Positions 15,157 through 22,701 of a stretch of 22,701 nt of DNA are shown here, piece by piece. Under the pieces are notes generated by a model, which had not been told where the DNA came from, ran no database searches, and saw nothing but the letters and a program-made list of their open reading frames with translations. The translations under genes and the position numbers were made by a program. Origin of the DNA: Candidatus Hydrogenedens sp. (GTDB lineage Bacteria; Hydrogenedentota; Hydrogenedentia; Hydrogenedentales; Hydrogenedentaceae); assembly GCA_035378955.1 (NCBI GenBank), contig DAOSUS010000046.1, positions 1 to 22,701 of the forward strand. Reading direction: 5' to 3'. Numbering within the stretch: the first letter of the stretch is position 1; every line of letters starts with the position of its first letter.

Positions 15157-16470
15157 ATGAAAGAAACAAATAACCCGGATGTTGCTCTGGCGTGGGAGTG
15201 GATAGAAGAATTAGATGCATGGGTAGAAATGCACGGCTTATGCGGTTATGACCGCTTCGATGTAAAAGACCATCCCCTATTTCGCTCTTTACAAACTGTG
15301 CGAATACTTCGCAAGTTAAGTTCCGGCTATTCCGAATTATTTCCAAAACTTACACGATGGCTTTTGCGTGTGAAGAAAACGGAGAACCCCAAAGCCCATG
15401 CACTAATGGCATTAGGTTATCTACGATTGCATAAAATTGAACCAGAGCAAAGACATCTGGAGCAAGCAGAAAAACATCTTTTGTGGCTTCGTTCTCAACG
15501 GGTAGCAAATATTGATGGTTGGGCGTGGGGCTACCCTTTTGCCTACACGGGTAAAGGGGTTCATGTCCCTGCAAATACTCCCGTAAGCGTGGTTACCGCT
15601 ATTGCAGGTCAAGCCTTTTTATCCGCTTACCAGATAACGCAAGAAGAACAATATCTCTCCGCAATTCTTCAAATTGCGGAATTTTTTACGGAGGAACTCC
15701 CTCGCTGGACGACAAAGAAAGGGGAACTGTGTTTCGGATACGCACTTAAAGGAGACCCTCGAAAGGTGCATAATGCAAATCTGCTTGTAACAGAATATCT
15801 TTATCATCTCTCTAATATTACAGGCGAAAAAAAATACAAGGAAATGGCTCAACCTGCATTAGAATTCTCGCTAAAAGCACAAAACGAAAATGGTTCCTGG
15901 TATTATGGATACTGGGAAGAAGGAGACCCATCCGAAAAAGAATTACATAAAATTATAGATAATCATCATACAGGGTTTGTTTTGAGGTCAATATATGAGA
16001 TTTATAAGTTGGAACCGAATGAAATGCTTAAAGAAAAAATCTTAAAGGGTTTTCAATATTACGCTACTTTATTCGATGAATTTGGTCAACCCCACTTTGC
16101 GGAAAATAAAAAATGGCCTGTAGATATATATGCTTGTGCTGAAGGAATCTTGTGCCCCTCTATTTTAGCGGAAGTTATCCCGGCAGCACATGTTCTCGCG
16201 GTATTCGTTCTACGGTGGGCATGGTTTCACATGCGGAATTTGAAAACAGGCGAACTTTACTATCGGCGATATCCGTTCTTTGTATCTAAAATTACCTTTC
16301 CGCGTTGGGGCGTGGCATGGATGTTTCGGGCTATTGCGGAATATCTTTCCCGTTTCTACGAAGTGAAAGAACGAGTAGAGAGATTAAAAATGCAAGCCAT
16401 ACGCTGGATGGAACCCACTACCCTTGCAGGGGATATATCACAAAGCAATTCAACAGAAAAAACACAATGA
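15157..16470 (+). CDS. Alpha/alpha-toroid (six-hairpin-like) protein of unknown activity
   Basis: 437 residues, with no signal peptide or membrane segment. Helical-pair repeats run through the protein, with aromatic, glycine-rich turns typical of toroid enzymes: NIDGWAWGYPFAYTGKGVHV (118-137), NTPVSVVTAIAGQAFLSAYQ, KAQNENGSWYYGYWEE (240-255) and IIDNHHTGFVLRSIYEIY (267-284). The fold resembles six-hairpin glycosidases, epimerases or squalene-cyclase-like domains. Conserved Trp/Tyr/His patches suggest a carbohydrate-binding cleft. I cannot assign a reaction. AAAGGA overlaps the end of the upstream gene. The position between a glycosyltransferase and a sugar-oxidoreductase-like fusion suggests glycan modification (inference). 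Confidence 0.75.
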   Translation: MKETNNPDVALAWEWIEELDAWVEMHGLCGYDRFDVKDHPLFRSLQTVRILRKLSSGYSELFPKLTRWLLRVKKTENPKAHALMALGYLRLHKIEPEQRHLEQAEKHLLWLRSQRVANIDGWAWGYPFAYTGKGVHVPANTPVSVVTAIAGQAFLSAYQITQEEQYLSAILQIAEFFTEELPRWTTKKGELCFGYALKGDPRKVHNANLLVTEYLYHLSNITGEKKYKEMAQPALEFSLKAQNENGSWYYGYWEEGDPSEKELHKIIDNHHTGFVLRSIYEIYKLEPNEMLKEKILKGFQYYATLFDEFGQPHFAENKKWPVDIYACAEGILCPSILAEVIPAAHVLAVFVLRWAWFHMRNLKTGELYYRRYPFFVSKITFPRWGVAWMFRAIAEYLSRFYEVKERVERLKMQAIRWMEPTTLAGDISQSNSTEKTQ

Positions 16471-16483
16471 TTCGGAGATTACT

Positions 16484-18615
16484 ATGCTTCAGGGAATTAT
16501 AAAAAAAGCAAAGCATTAACCATTGATGTTCCTACTCCACAGGTAGGCAAAGGTATGGTTCTTATAAAAGTTATTTTCAGTTGCATTTCCGCAGGAACAG
16601 AATTAAGTGGACTTGCCCGCAGTAAAAAACCGTTAATTCAGAGGGCATGGGAACAACCGGATAAAGTAAAAAAAGTGTTAGACATACTTCGGGACGAAGG
16701 CTTCACAGTTGCTTATGCAAAGGTTAAGAATAAATTAGAATCAGGAACACCTATCGGTTATTCTATTAGTGGTGTTGTTATAGCCGTGGGTGATGGAATT
16801 AGTCGTTTTCAACCCGGGGATAAAGTTGCTGCGGCAGGTGTAGGTTATGCTCATCATGCAGAATTCGTTTCTGTTCCCGAGAATCTCGTAGTCAAGATTC
16901 CGGAAGAAGTATCCTTTGAAGAAGCCTCTACAGTAGCATTAGGGGGAATTGCCATACAGAGCATACGCCGTGCCAATCTTCAATTGGGTGAGTTTGGTGT
17001 GGTTTTCGGAGCAGGAATTTTAGGTTTATTAACAACACAAATGCTCCTTGCTTCCGGCATAAGAGTAGCCGTAATTGATATTGACCCGCATCGTTTAGAT
17101 ATAGCCAAAGAATTAGGAGCGGAATGGGTTATTAATTCTAATGATGAAAACAATGTTGAAAAAGTCCTCAATTGGAGTGATGGTTATGGTGCAGATGCTG
17201 TTATTTTCACAGCATCTACCCAGCAAAATGACCCCCTATCTCAATGTTTTCGCATGACACGAAAAAAAGGAAAGGTTGTTTTAGTAGGTGTATCAGGTCC
17301 AGAAATCAAACGCGAAGACATCTATTCCAAGGAATTAGATTTTCTTATCTCCACATCTTATGGCCCAGGCAGATATGATACGCACTATGAAGAAAAAGGC
17401 GTTGATTACCCGTATGCCTATGTTCGCTGGACAGAAAACAGAAATATGAAAGAATACTTGAGGTTGGTTCATAGCAATCATATAAAACTTGGTAGATTGA
17501 TAGAAAAGACCTACCCTATTGAACAAATTGCTGATGCGTTCGAGTGTCTTTCCTCTGAAACACCCCGACCGCTAATCATGCTCCTTCAATATGGAACCCC
17601 TGAAGAAAAACCTTTGCTCCCCACTACATCGCAACAGATAATTCATGTAAACACGAATTATATAAAAAAATCTGTTATTCATGTTGCTGTTATTGGCACA
17701 GGGGGATTTGCAACAAATATGCATTTGCCAAATCTTGCAAGGCTTAAAGACAAATATTCCATTTACGCCACTATGGACCGTTCCGCACAACAGGCAAAGT
17801 TTGTTGCAGAACAGTATCAAGCCAAATATACTACAACCAATCTGGATGAGATATTAAATGATAAACAGGTAGACCTCGTTTTAATAACTACAAGACACGA
17901 CTCCCATGCAGAATATTGTTTGAAAGCATTACAGGCAGGAAAACATGTTTTTGTGGAAAAACCCTTAGCCATATCTCAGGAAGAATTGGATAAAATAAAG
18001 GATTTCTATGCTCAGGGGAGTGAATCCAAACCCGTATTGCTTGTCGGCTTTAATCGTCGGTTCAGCAAATACCTTGCAGAGATAAAAAAACATACAGATA
18101 AGCGAGTTAACCCTTTGCTAATCCACTATCGGATGAATGCAGGTATTTTGCCTTCAGACCACTGGGTTTTTGAAACAGGTGGTAGGATTATCGGCGAAGC
18201 ATGTCATATTATAGACACTATTTCTTTCCTTACCCAAAGCCCAATTGAAAGTATATCTGTAGAATCTATAACACCAACCACAGACCGATACAGCCCCACG
18301 GATAACAAAATTGTGCTATTGAAATACAAAGATGGTTCCGTTGCTTGTTTTGAATATTTCTCCGTAGGAAGCACAGAATTCGGTAAAGAGTATATGGAGA
18401 TTCATTTTGATGGGAAAACCCTTGTAATGGACGATTACAAATCATTAAAAGGATATGGTCTAAAAATTAATGAAATACAAACACGAACCAGCCAGAAAGG
18501 ACATTTCGAAGAACTTCTTGCCCTGCACGATTCCATAACGGGCAAAAACCCCAATTGGCCTATCTCCCTCACAGAATTATTCCAAACCACAGAAGTTACC
18601 TTTCTTATTAAGTAA
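16484..18615 (+). CDS. Bi-domain oxidoreductase: MDR dehydrogenase fused to Gfo/Idh/MocA; apparent A7 frameshift near the start
   Basis: The continuous frame from ATG 16555 gives 686 residues. Residues 1-345 are a medium-chain dehydrogenase (SAGTE, GDKVAAAGVGYAHHAEFVSV, NAD loop FGAGILGLLT at 151-160), without the four-Cys structural zinc cluster. Residues about 375-686 are Gfo/Idh/MocA (VAVIGTGGFA at 378-386, EKP at 468-470 with the conserved Lys). Such fusions are familiar from exopolysaccharide and heparinase-associated loci. The better start is ATG 16484 (GGAG 6 nt upstream), reading MLQGIIKK, but it reaches a stop after 11 codons. One added A in the A7 run at 16501-16507 continues as SKALTIDVPTPQVGKGMVLI into the long frame, restoring 24 N-terminal residues (about 710 in total). 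Sequencing error, slippage or mutation are all possible. Last gene of the operon. Confidence 0.87.
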
Positions 18616-18651
18616 CTTTATCTTTTCCACTTATTACAAGTTTCGTGAATA

Positions 18652-20250
18652 TTAGTTTTTTTCTACTTTGTAAATAGAGTTCCATAATAAGGAATGGTGC
18701 TTCCATAAGATATCCTTGGAACTATACAGAGGAATGCTATTTTTAATCTGATACAATTCAGGATTTAATAATATAGGATTTGTCGCAACTTTCGTAAGAA
18801 CAATATCAGAAAGCATATATTGAGAACCGATTGGATTTGATAAATCAAACTTAAAAATTTGTGAAAAGAAAGTATCTTTGTAGATATTTCGATATTGGAA
18901 GGCATTGGATACAACAATATAATCAATATTATATCGTTTAATAAACTCTTCCTCTTTTTGTTCTTTTAACAAACATGGAATAATTTCTCCACCCACAATA
19001 CCATCTGCACTTATTAATTGAGCATGCGTGTTAAATTGAAACTGTATTTCATAAATTAATATTTTACTTTTCTCATTAATACCTAATTCATGTGCTATTT
19101 TGGCAAAATCATTTCCCAGTATACGGTCAAAACTATATTTATAGTTCTCCGGTTTATTGATTTGAAAATGTTGGTATATAGCAAATGAAAAAATGAGGAA
19201 CGCAACAACAATTGTTATCTTTGTAAATTTCGAAAAATAACGCACTACTTCTATTGTAATCCATGGAAATAATAAAGGGATTAATATTAATAAATATCTA
19301 CTTGAATAATTCATAGGTGGAAAAATAAAGTAAAGAAATGTCAGGATAGCACTACTAAAAAACATAATATTTTTTATTCTATCATCAGAACGAAACTTGG
19401 GCAGGTTCAGAAAAATCAAAAGGATAAAAACGGCTAAAAGAAAAAGTATAGAAGGAGCCAACTGCCATAAATCATCAAAAGAAATTAAGAGTTTCTCTAT
19501 ATAGGAAATATCTTTATTTTCCAATGAACGGACAAACCGTCCTAAAACAGAAGATGGCAAAAAGGACCCCGTCATTACAAATAAATAGCCATAAACTATC
19601 CCTACACTGGATATACCTATAAGGAAATATTTCAAGAAACTTTTTCTATCCTCTGAAATAAAAAAAACGGCGATAATAAAAAATAAAAGATATTCCGGTC
19701 GAACAAGAATAGAACATCCTGCTAAAAAGATACCTGTATTTTTCCAATCTAATTTTAATAAATATAGAGCCAACGCAGGAACAAAAACTATTAAAGCCGT
19801 TTCGTATAACTGAGTGGAAGATATAAAAAGAGAATAAGTAAAAACATAAGAAAGTATCAGAATTTCAACAACCAATACCCGTTCTTCTTTTTCTATCAGA
19901 GAATTTTTTCTGCTAACGGACAGAAATATATTGAACATTACTCCTAAAAAAATAAGCACTTTATTTAAATAAGTGGCAAAAACTAACCACATTCCAAAAC
20001 CCAATAAATAGTAAGGGATAACATTCAATATTACCCAGAGAGGAGAAGTTGCTCCATGCTTTACTTCATATCCATAAACAAAAGGTTTTGGAAAAAAATC
20101 ACGGATAAAAGTGAAATATATGGTAGCATCACCATGAATTCGTGTTTTGTGGAGATAAAGAATAAGGATAAGAAAAATAAAAGGGAGAAGTATAAATATA
20201 CGATATATAATTTTTCCTTTTTGAAAAAGATGGATATTTAAATAAAACAT
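18652..20250 (-). CDS. Polytopic GT-C-type membrane glycosyltransferase
   Basis: 532 residues with about ten or more hydrophobic helices. The first periplasmic loop carries HGDATIYFTFIRDFF, an acidic site placed like the catalytic Asp of GT-C enzymes, and KHGATSPLW, a version of the E/G-x-TSPLW motif seen in bacterial polyprenyl-phosphate-sugar transferases. The C-terminal ~150 residues (after about 380) are mostly soluble and probably periplasmic. It would transfer a sugar from a lipid-phosphate donor to an envelope acceptor. Specificity is unknown. GGAG lies 6 nt before the ATG. It follows the M14 carboxypeptidase gene by 24 nt on the same strand, so the two are likely co-transcribed. It is convergent with the oxidoreductase gene; no clear terminator hairpin was seen in the 36-nt gap. 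Confidence 0.8.
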   Translation of the reverse strand: MFYLNIHLFQKGKIIYRIFILLPFIFLILILYLHKTRIHGDATIYFTFIRDFFPKPFVYGYEVKHGATSPLWVILNVIPYYLLGFGMWLVFATYLNKVLIFLGVMFNIFLSVSRKNSLIEKEERVLVVEILILSYVFTYSLFISSTQLYETALIVFVPALALYLLKLDWKNTGIFLAGCSILVRPEYLLFFIIAVFFISEDRKSFLKYFLIGISSVGIVYGYLFVMTGSFLPSSVLGRFVRSLENKDISYIEKLLISFDDLWQLAPSILFLLAVFILLIFLNLPKFRSDDRIKNIMFFSSAILTFLYFIFPPMNYSSRYLLILIPLLFPWITIEVVRYFSKFTKITIVVAFLIFSFAIYQHFQINKPENYKYSFDRILGNDFAKIAHELGINEKSKILIYEIQFQFNTHAQLISADGIVGGEIIPCLLKEQKEEEFIKRYNIDYIVVSNAFQYRNIYKDTFFSQIFKFDLSNPIGSQYMLSDIVLTKVATNPILLNPELYQIKNSIPLYSSKDILWKHHSLLWNSIYKVEKN

Positions 20251-20274
20251 ATTATCTCCAAGGAAACAACACTA

Positions 20275-21831
20275 CTACAGAAATATAGCAATGGGAATGG
20301 ATAGAGATTGGTTGATTATTGCCTGTATATCAGATGCCTCTAATCCGTTACCATCAACATCTATATCCTTATCAATGGGCGTAATACCCAGAATAACCCT
20401 TACAGCAAGTTCCACATCTTCATCGTCCACTTTACCATCAACATTAATATCCCCATCACTCAGGGGAACATCTCGCCGTGTTGCCCACCCATCAATAACC
20501 CCGACCCCATTTACACGATAAGGAATGTAACCCGGTGCTGTAAAGGCAAGGTTGTATGTCCCAGGCAATAATAACCGATGATAATTCCCCACGCGTGGAT
20601 GAGAGAATACCGGTTGCGTGTTGCCTTGCACTAAAACTTTCGTCCAGACAGGTTCCCCTGTATTACGGTCATATATCAGACCTCGCACTCCTCGTAATAC
20701 ACATTCTAAATACGACAGCATAGATTCCCGATTATCATTCCAAATAGTTGGTATCCATGACCCTGCTGGAAATTTCGTATTGAACAGTTCTATTGTCATT
20801 TCAATACATCCTGTAAAGCGATAGTTCCAATCTTGCATACCTCCTGTAATCACATACCACGCTGCACCATTCGTTATCCCGCCGGGAAATTGAGTACTGT
20901 TGTACATAGATAAGTTATAGATAGCATATCGCGTGGCTATCCACTTCATAAGGGCATCGTCTGGTGTCGGTGCTTCCACTCCACTGGGGCCACCATCATT
21001 ATCATACGGATAATTGACAACCAGTGCTCCGGTATGAAAATTTGCAGACAGACTAAAATTATGTTCTAATGACCAGCGCATAATGTGCTGAATCTCCGGC
21101 TCGCGTGTTTCAATAGATAAATTCCCACCATCATAATAAAATGTATTAAAATCTGTCGGATAATCGGGAAAAGAACGGTTTAAATCTACACCGTTAGCAT
21201 TTCTCCGTGTTACCAACTCACGCCCGTCCGGATTCATTAATGGAACAATCCATATAGATACCTCATCAACTACATTCTTTATTCTCGCATCTGTGGAATA
21301 GTTTTGTAGCAGATACTCCGCAAAAAACAAGCATAGTTCTGTCCCTACAGGTTCATCTCCATGTATTGTAGAGATATACTTAAACTCCGGTTCATCTTCT
21401 TCTACATCCGGATTATCTGAAATATGAATTGCCCATAATTCCCGCCCCTGTACAGATTGCCCTAACGAAATTAGTCGCGTAAGATTTGGATATGTGTTGG
21501 CAAGGTCTTGCAAAAACTGGGTCATTTCCGCATAATTGTGATAACCCGAAGGTGTTTTTTCTATATAAGGTGACGGGTCTGTTCCGATAACTTGTAATTC
21601 AAAACCTTCACTTTGCAATTTTTCCAGAGCAGTTTCCGGAATATAAACACGGGCATATTTACCATCAAAGAAATCAACAGAATAACCCTGTTTCTCAAGA
21701 TAATTCAGGTCCGATAAGTTTTTAATATTCACCTGCACGATATACCATACAGGCAAGGATACTTTCTGAGCAAAAGATTCATTGATCGTCAGAAAAATAA
21801 CAACTAACAAAAAGATTAAGAACTTTTTCAC
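20275..21831 (-). CDS. Secreted M14 zinc carboxypeptidase with dockerin-like C-terminus
   Basis: 518 residues. Signal peptide 1-21 (FLIFLLVVIFLTINESFA). A propeptide-like region to about 95 is followed by the M14 peptidase domain (about 97-380). Zinc ligands are His157 and Glu160 (HGDEPVG) and His266 (NFHTGA); substrate contacts GRE (Arg130) and DLNRS; the likely catalytic base is Glu348 (EMTIEL). Residues about 381-457 form a carboxypeptidase regulatory-like beta domain (GVRGLIYDRNTGEPV). A dockerin type I-like double calcium loop follows at 458-510 (DGDINVDGKVDDEDVELAVR; DIDVDGNGLEASDIQ). GTG start, with AGGA about 12 nt upstream. It hydrolyses C-terminal residues of peptides outside the cytoplasm by family analogy. 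The dockerin could anchor it or serve as a calcium-stabilised cap. Confidence 0.92.
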   Translation of the reverse strand: MKKFLIFLLVVIFLTINESFAQKVSLPVWYIVQVNIKNLSDLNYLEKQGYSVDFFDGKYARVYIPETALEKLQSEGFELQVIGTDPSPYIEKTPSGYHNYAEMTQFLQDLANTYPNLTRLISLGQSVQGRELWAIHISDNPDVEEDEPEFKYISTIHGDEPVGTELCLFFAEYLLQNYSTDARIKNVVDEVSIWIVPLMNPDGRELVTRRNANGVDLNRSFPDYPTDFNTFYYDGGNLSIETREPEIQHIMRWSLEHNFSLSANFHTGALVVNYPYDNDGGPSGVEAPTPDDALMKWIATRYAIYNLSMYNSTQFPGGITNGAAWYVITGGMQDWNYRFTGCIEMTIELFNTKFPAGSWIPTIWNDNRESMLSYLECVLRGVRGLIYDRNTGEPVWTKVLVQGNTQPVFSHPRVGNYHRLLLPGTYNLAFTAPGYIPYRVNGVGVIDGWATRRDVPLSDGDINVDGKVDDEDVELAVRVILGITPIDKDIDVDGNGLEASDIQAIINQSLSIPIAIFL

Positions 21832-21870
21832 TACTTTTCAAATCCTTTTTAACATAAATTAAATACTCAT

Positions 21871-21899
21871 ATTATAAAATTTTAAGAAATTACCAGCAA
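21871..21899 (-). promoter_or_regulatory. Promoter for the carboxypeptidase-GT-C operon
   Basis: On the minus strand, TTGCTG, a 17-nt spacer and consensus TATAAT (21871-21876), 39 nt before the GTG start. The -10 is perfect and the -35 keeps only TTG. Confidence 0.55.
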
Positions 21900-22124
21900 T
21901 CTAATTATCGGCGACTTATAAATATGTATTATAACGAATTAAACAAATATCTTCATGGAAAATTATTCAATTTTTATAAAAGTTCTTTTCTATTATTATG
22001 CCACAAAAACCATGTCCAATATCTCACAAATATTATGAAAAAATCTTCAAAAACTATAAGAAATAGGTAACAACGGAACATAGAGAACAATAGGATTAAA
22101 GTTTATTTGTATTTGCTGGTAAAT

Positions 22125-22140
22125 GAGGTTGTCAAACCTC
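22125..22140. repeat. Short inverted repeat
   Basis: GAGGTT, a 4-nt loop and AACCTC form a 6-bp perfect hairpin. The related word GGAGGTTTCAAC is found at the extreme right edge (22687-22698), so it may belong to a repeat type that continues outside the window. Confidence 0.4.
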
Positions 22141-22523
22141 TTATAAATACTCCGCAATGAATTAAAACTTGTAGACAACAAACAAGCAAATAGATATAAA
22201 TTTTGAAGTATAGAAATATAAATTTGTAACCCTAAAATTTGTTCATTACTCGTGCATTCATGGTAACCTTGACAGGTAGGCAACCTTAGCCAGACAGGCA
22301 TTATTTTTTCACCTTACCCGCATGGCCAGTACCCAATCGAAAAATTGCATTGTAGAGGTAAAAAATCTTTCGTCTCCTCCTCTTTGTTTTCTGTCTAAAA
22401 TTTCCTCTGTGGTTTTTTCCGAAAAAAACATTTCCCTGTAGATGAAGTCCCCGCTTCGGGTGTTTTTTAGTGGTTAAAATTTTTACCATAAAATCTGTAG
22501 ATGCGAAACATATTTCACTCTTC

Positions 22524-22620
22524 TCTGTATCCTTTGTGTCGAATTTCCTTCGTGTCCTCTGGGGTTAATTCTTTTTTACCACGAAGCACACCAATAAACA
22601 CAAATCAAAACGAACATAAA
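22524..22620 (-). repeat. Degenerate CACGAAGGACAC-type intergenic repeat
   Basis: On the minus strand this reads as iterated words: GGTGTGCTTCGTGGT, CCCCAGAGGACACGAAGG, CGACACAAAGGATACAGAG. The recurring unit (G/A)AGGA(C/T)AC(G/A)(A/C)AG and the flanking ACCACGAAGCAC on the plus strand resemble the ACCACGAAGGACACGAAG type of intergenic repeat common in many environmental bacterial genomes. It is decayed, with no open reading frame. Confidence 0.45.
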
Positions 22621-22701
22621 AAATTCGTTCCTCATCCATGCATTTATGTCAGACAAATCTTGTCGAATTGTGTTTTCCGAAGCCAGGAGGTTTCAACTAC
22701 T

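Larger units (their letters stand above)
21832..22701. other. 870-bp region without a convincing gene
   Basis: Apart from the carboxypeptidase promoter, this AT-rich stretch holds only short low-quality reading frames on the minus strand (22047-22301 and 22301-22489) with no recognisable family and no clear ribosome-binding site. It includes a small hairpin at 22125-22140 and degenerate repeats toward the right edge. Confidence 0.6.

Noticed and set aside
16555..18615. Two separate genes (dehydrogenase and Gfo/Idh)
   Set aside because: The frame is continuous through the linker at about residues 345-375, and this fusion is a known architecture.
22047..22301. 84-codon minus-strand reading frame
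   Set aside because: Composition rich in Leu/Tyr/Ile from AT-rich DNA, no upstream signals and no family resemblance.
22301..22489. 62-codon basic minus-strand reading frame (MVKILTTKKHPKRG...)
   Set aside because: No ribosome-binding site, no recognised family, and it sits in a decayed repeat-like stretch.

Overview
The window looks like a chromosomal segment of a diderm (Gram-negative-type) bacterium with moderate-to-low GC. It encodes a CMP-Kdo synthetase (LPS core), a DUF481-type outer-membrane barrel and a secreted dockerin-bearing carboxypeptidase. Together with a Bacteroidetes/Planctomycetes-like 30-residue COX24/bS22-type protein and FHA/GAF/HD-GYP signalling, this suggests an uncultured FCB/PVC-like lineage (Hydrogenedentota would fit). 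The taxonomy is inference; no rRNA is present.

Left edge (1-1850): a mobile-repeat array. A full REP-associated tyrosine transposase (RAYT, minus, 962-1495) lies among a second RAYT 5' end running off the window (1-127), two internally deleted RAYT relics, and at least eight whole or truncated copies of the 20-bp palindrome GGGCGACCGGCCGGTCGCCC. One palindrome lies in frame inside the transposase gene. A ~400-bp block is duplicated without indels (1-403 and 1369-1771). Next to the array is a frameshifted 3' remnant of an Eco57I/type IIG-like modification-restriction enzyme.

Core (2497-9406): ndk with a good sigma70-type promoter, the tiny basic COX24-like gene, a strong hairpin terminator, a DUF1844 gene, then kdsB-pyrG (the CTP maker abutting a CTP consumer) and a 4-nt-overlapping single-pass membrane protein. 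Convergent to these on the minus strand are an FHA-GAF-HD-GYP-zinc-ribbon protein, tRNA-Arg(CCG) and a DUF481 outer-membrane protein.

Right half (10903-18615, plus): a compact operon-like run of PilZ protein, six-pass membrane protein, sugar-1-P nucleotidylyltransferase/left-handed beta-helix, GT4 glycosyltransferase, alpha/alpha-toroid protein and a fused MDR dehydrogenase-Gfo/Idh oxidoreductase. This is probably a surface-glycan pathway with a c-di-GMP receptor at its head. The oxidoreductase has an apparent frameshift at an A7 tract near its true start. On the minus strand, an M14 carboxypeptidase with a dockerin-like tail precedes a GT-C-type membrane glycosyltransferase. The last ~870 bp carry no convincing gene but contain degenerate intergenic repeats.

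No CRISPR array, prophage or obvious defence island was seen. The most distinctive signals are the RAYT/palindrome array with its self-inserted palindrome, the A7 frameshift, and the PilZ-headed glycan operon with its toroid protein of unknown function.
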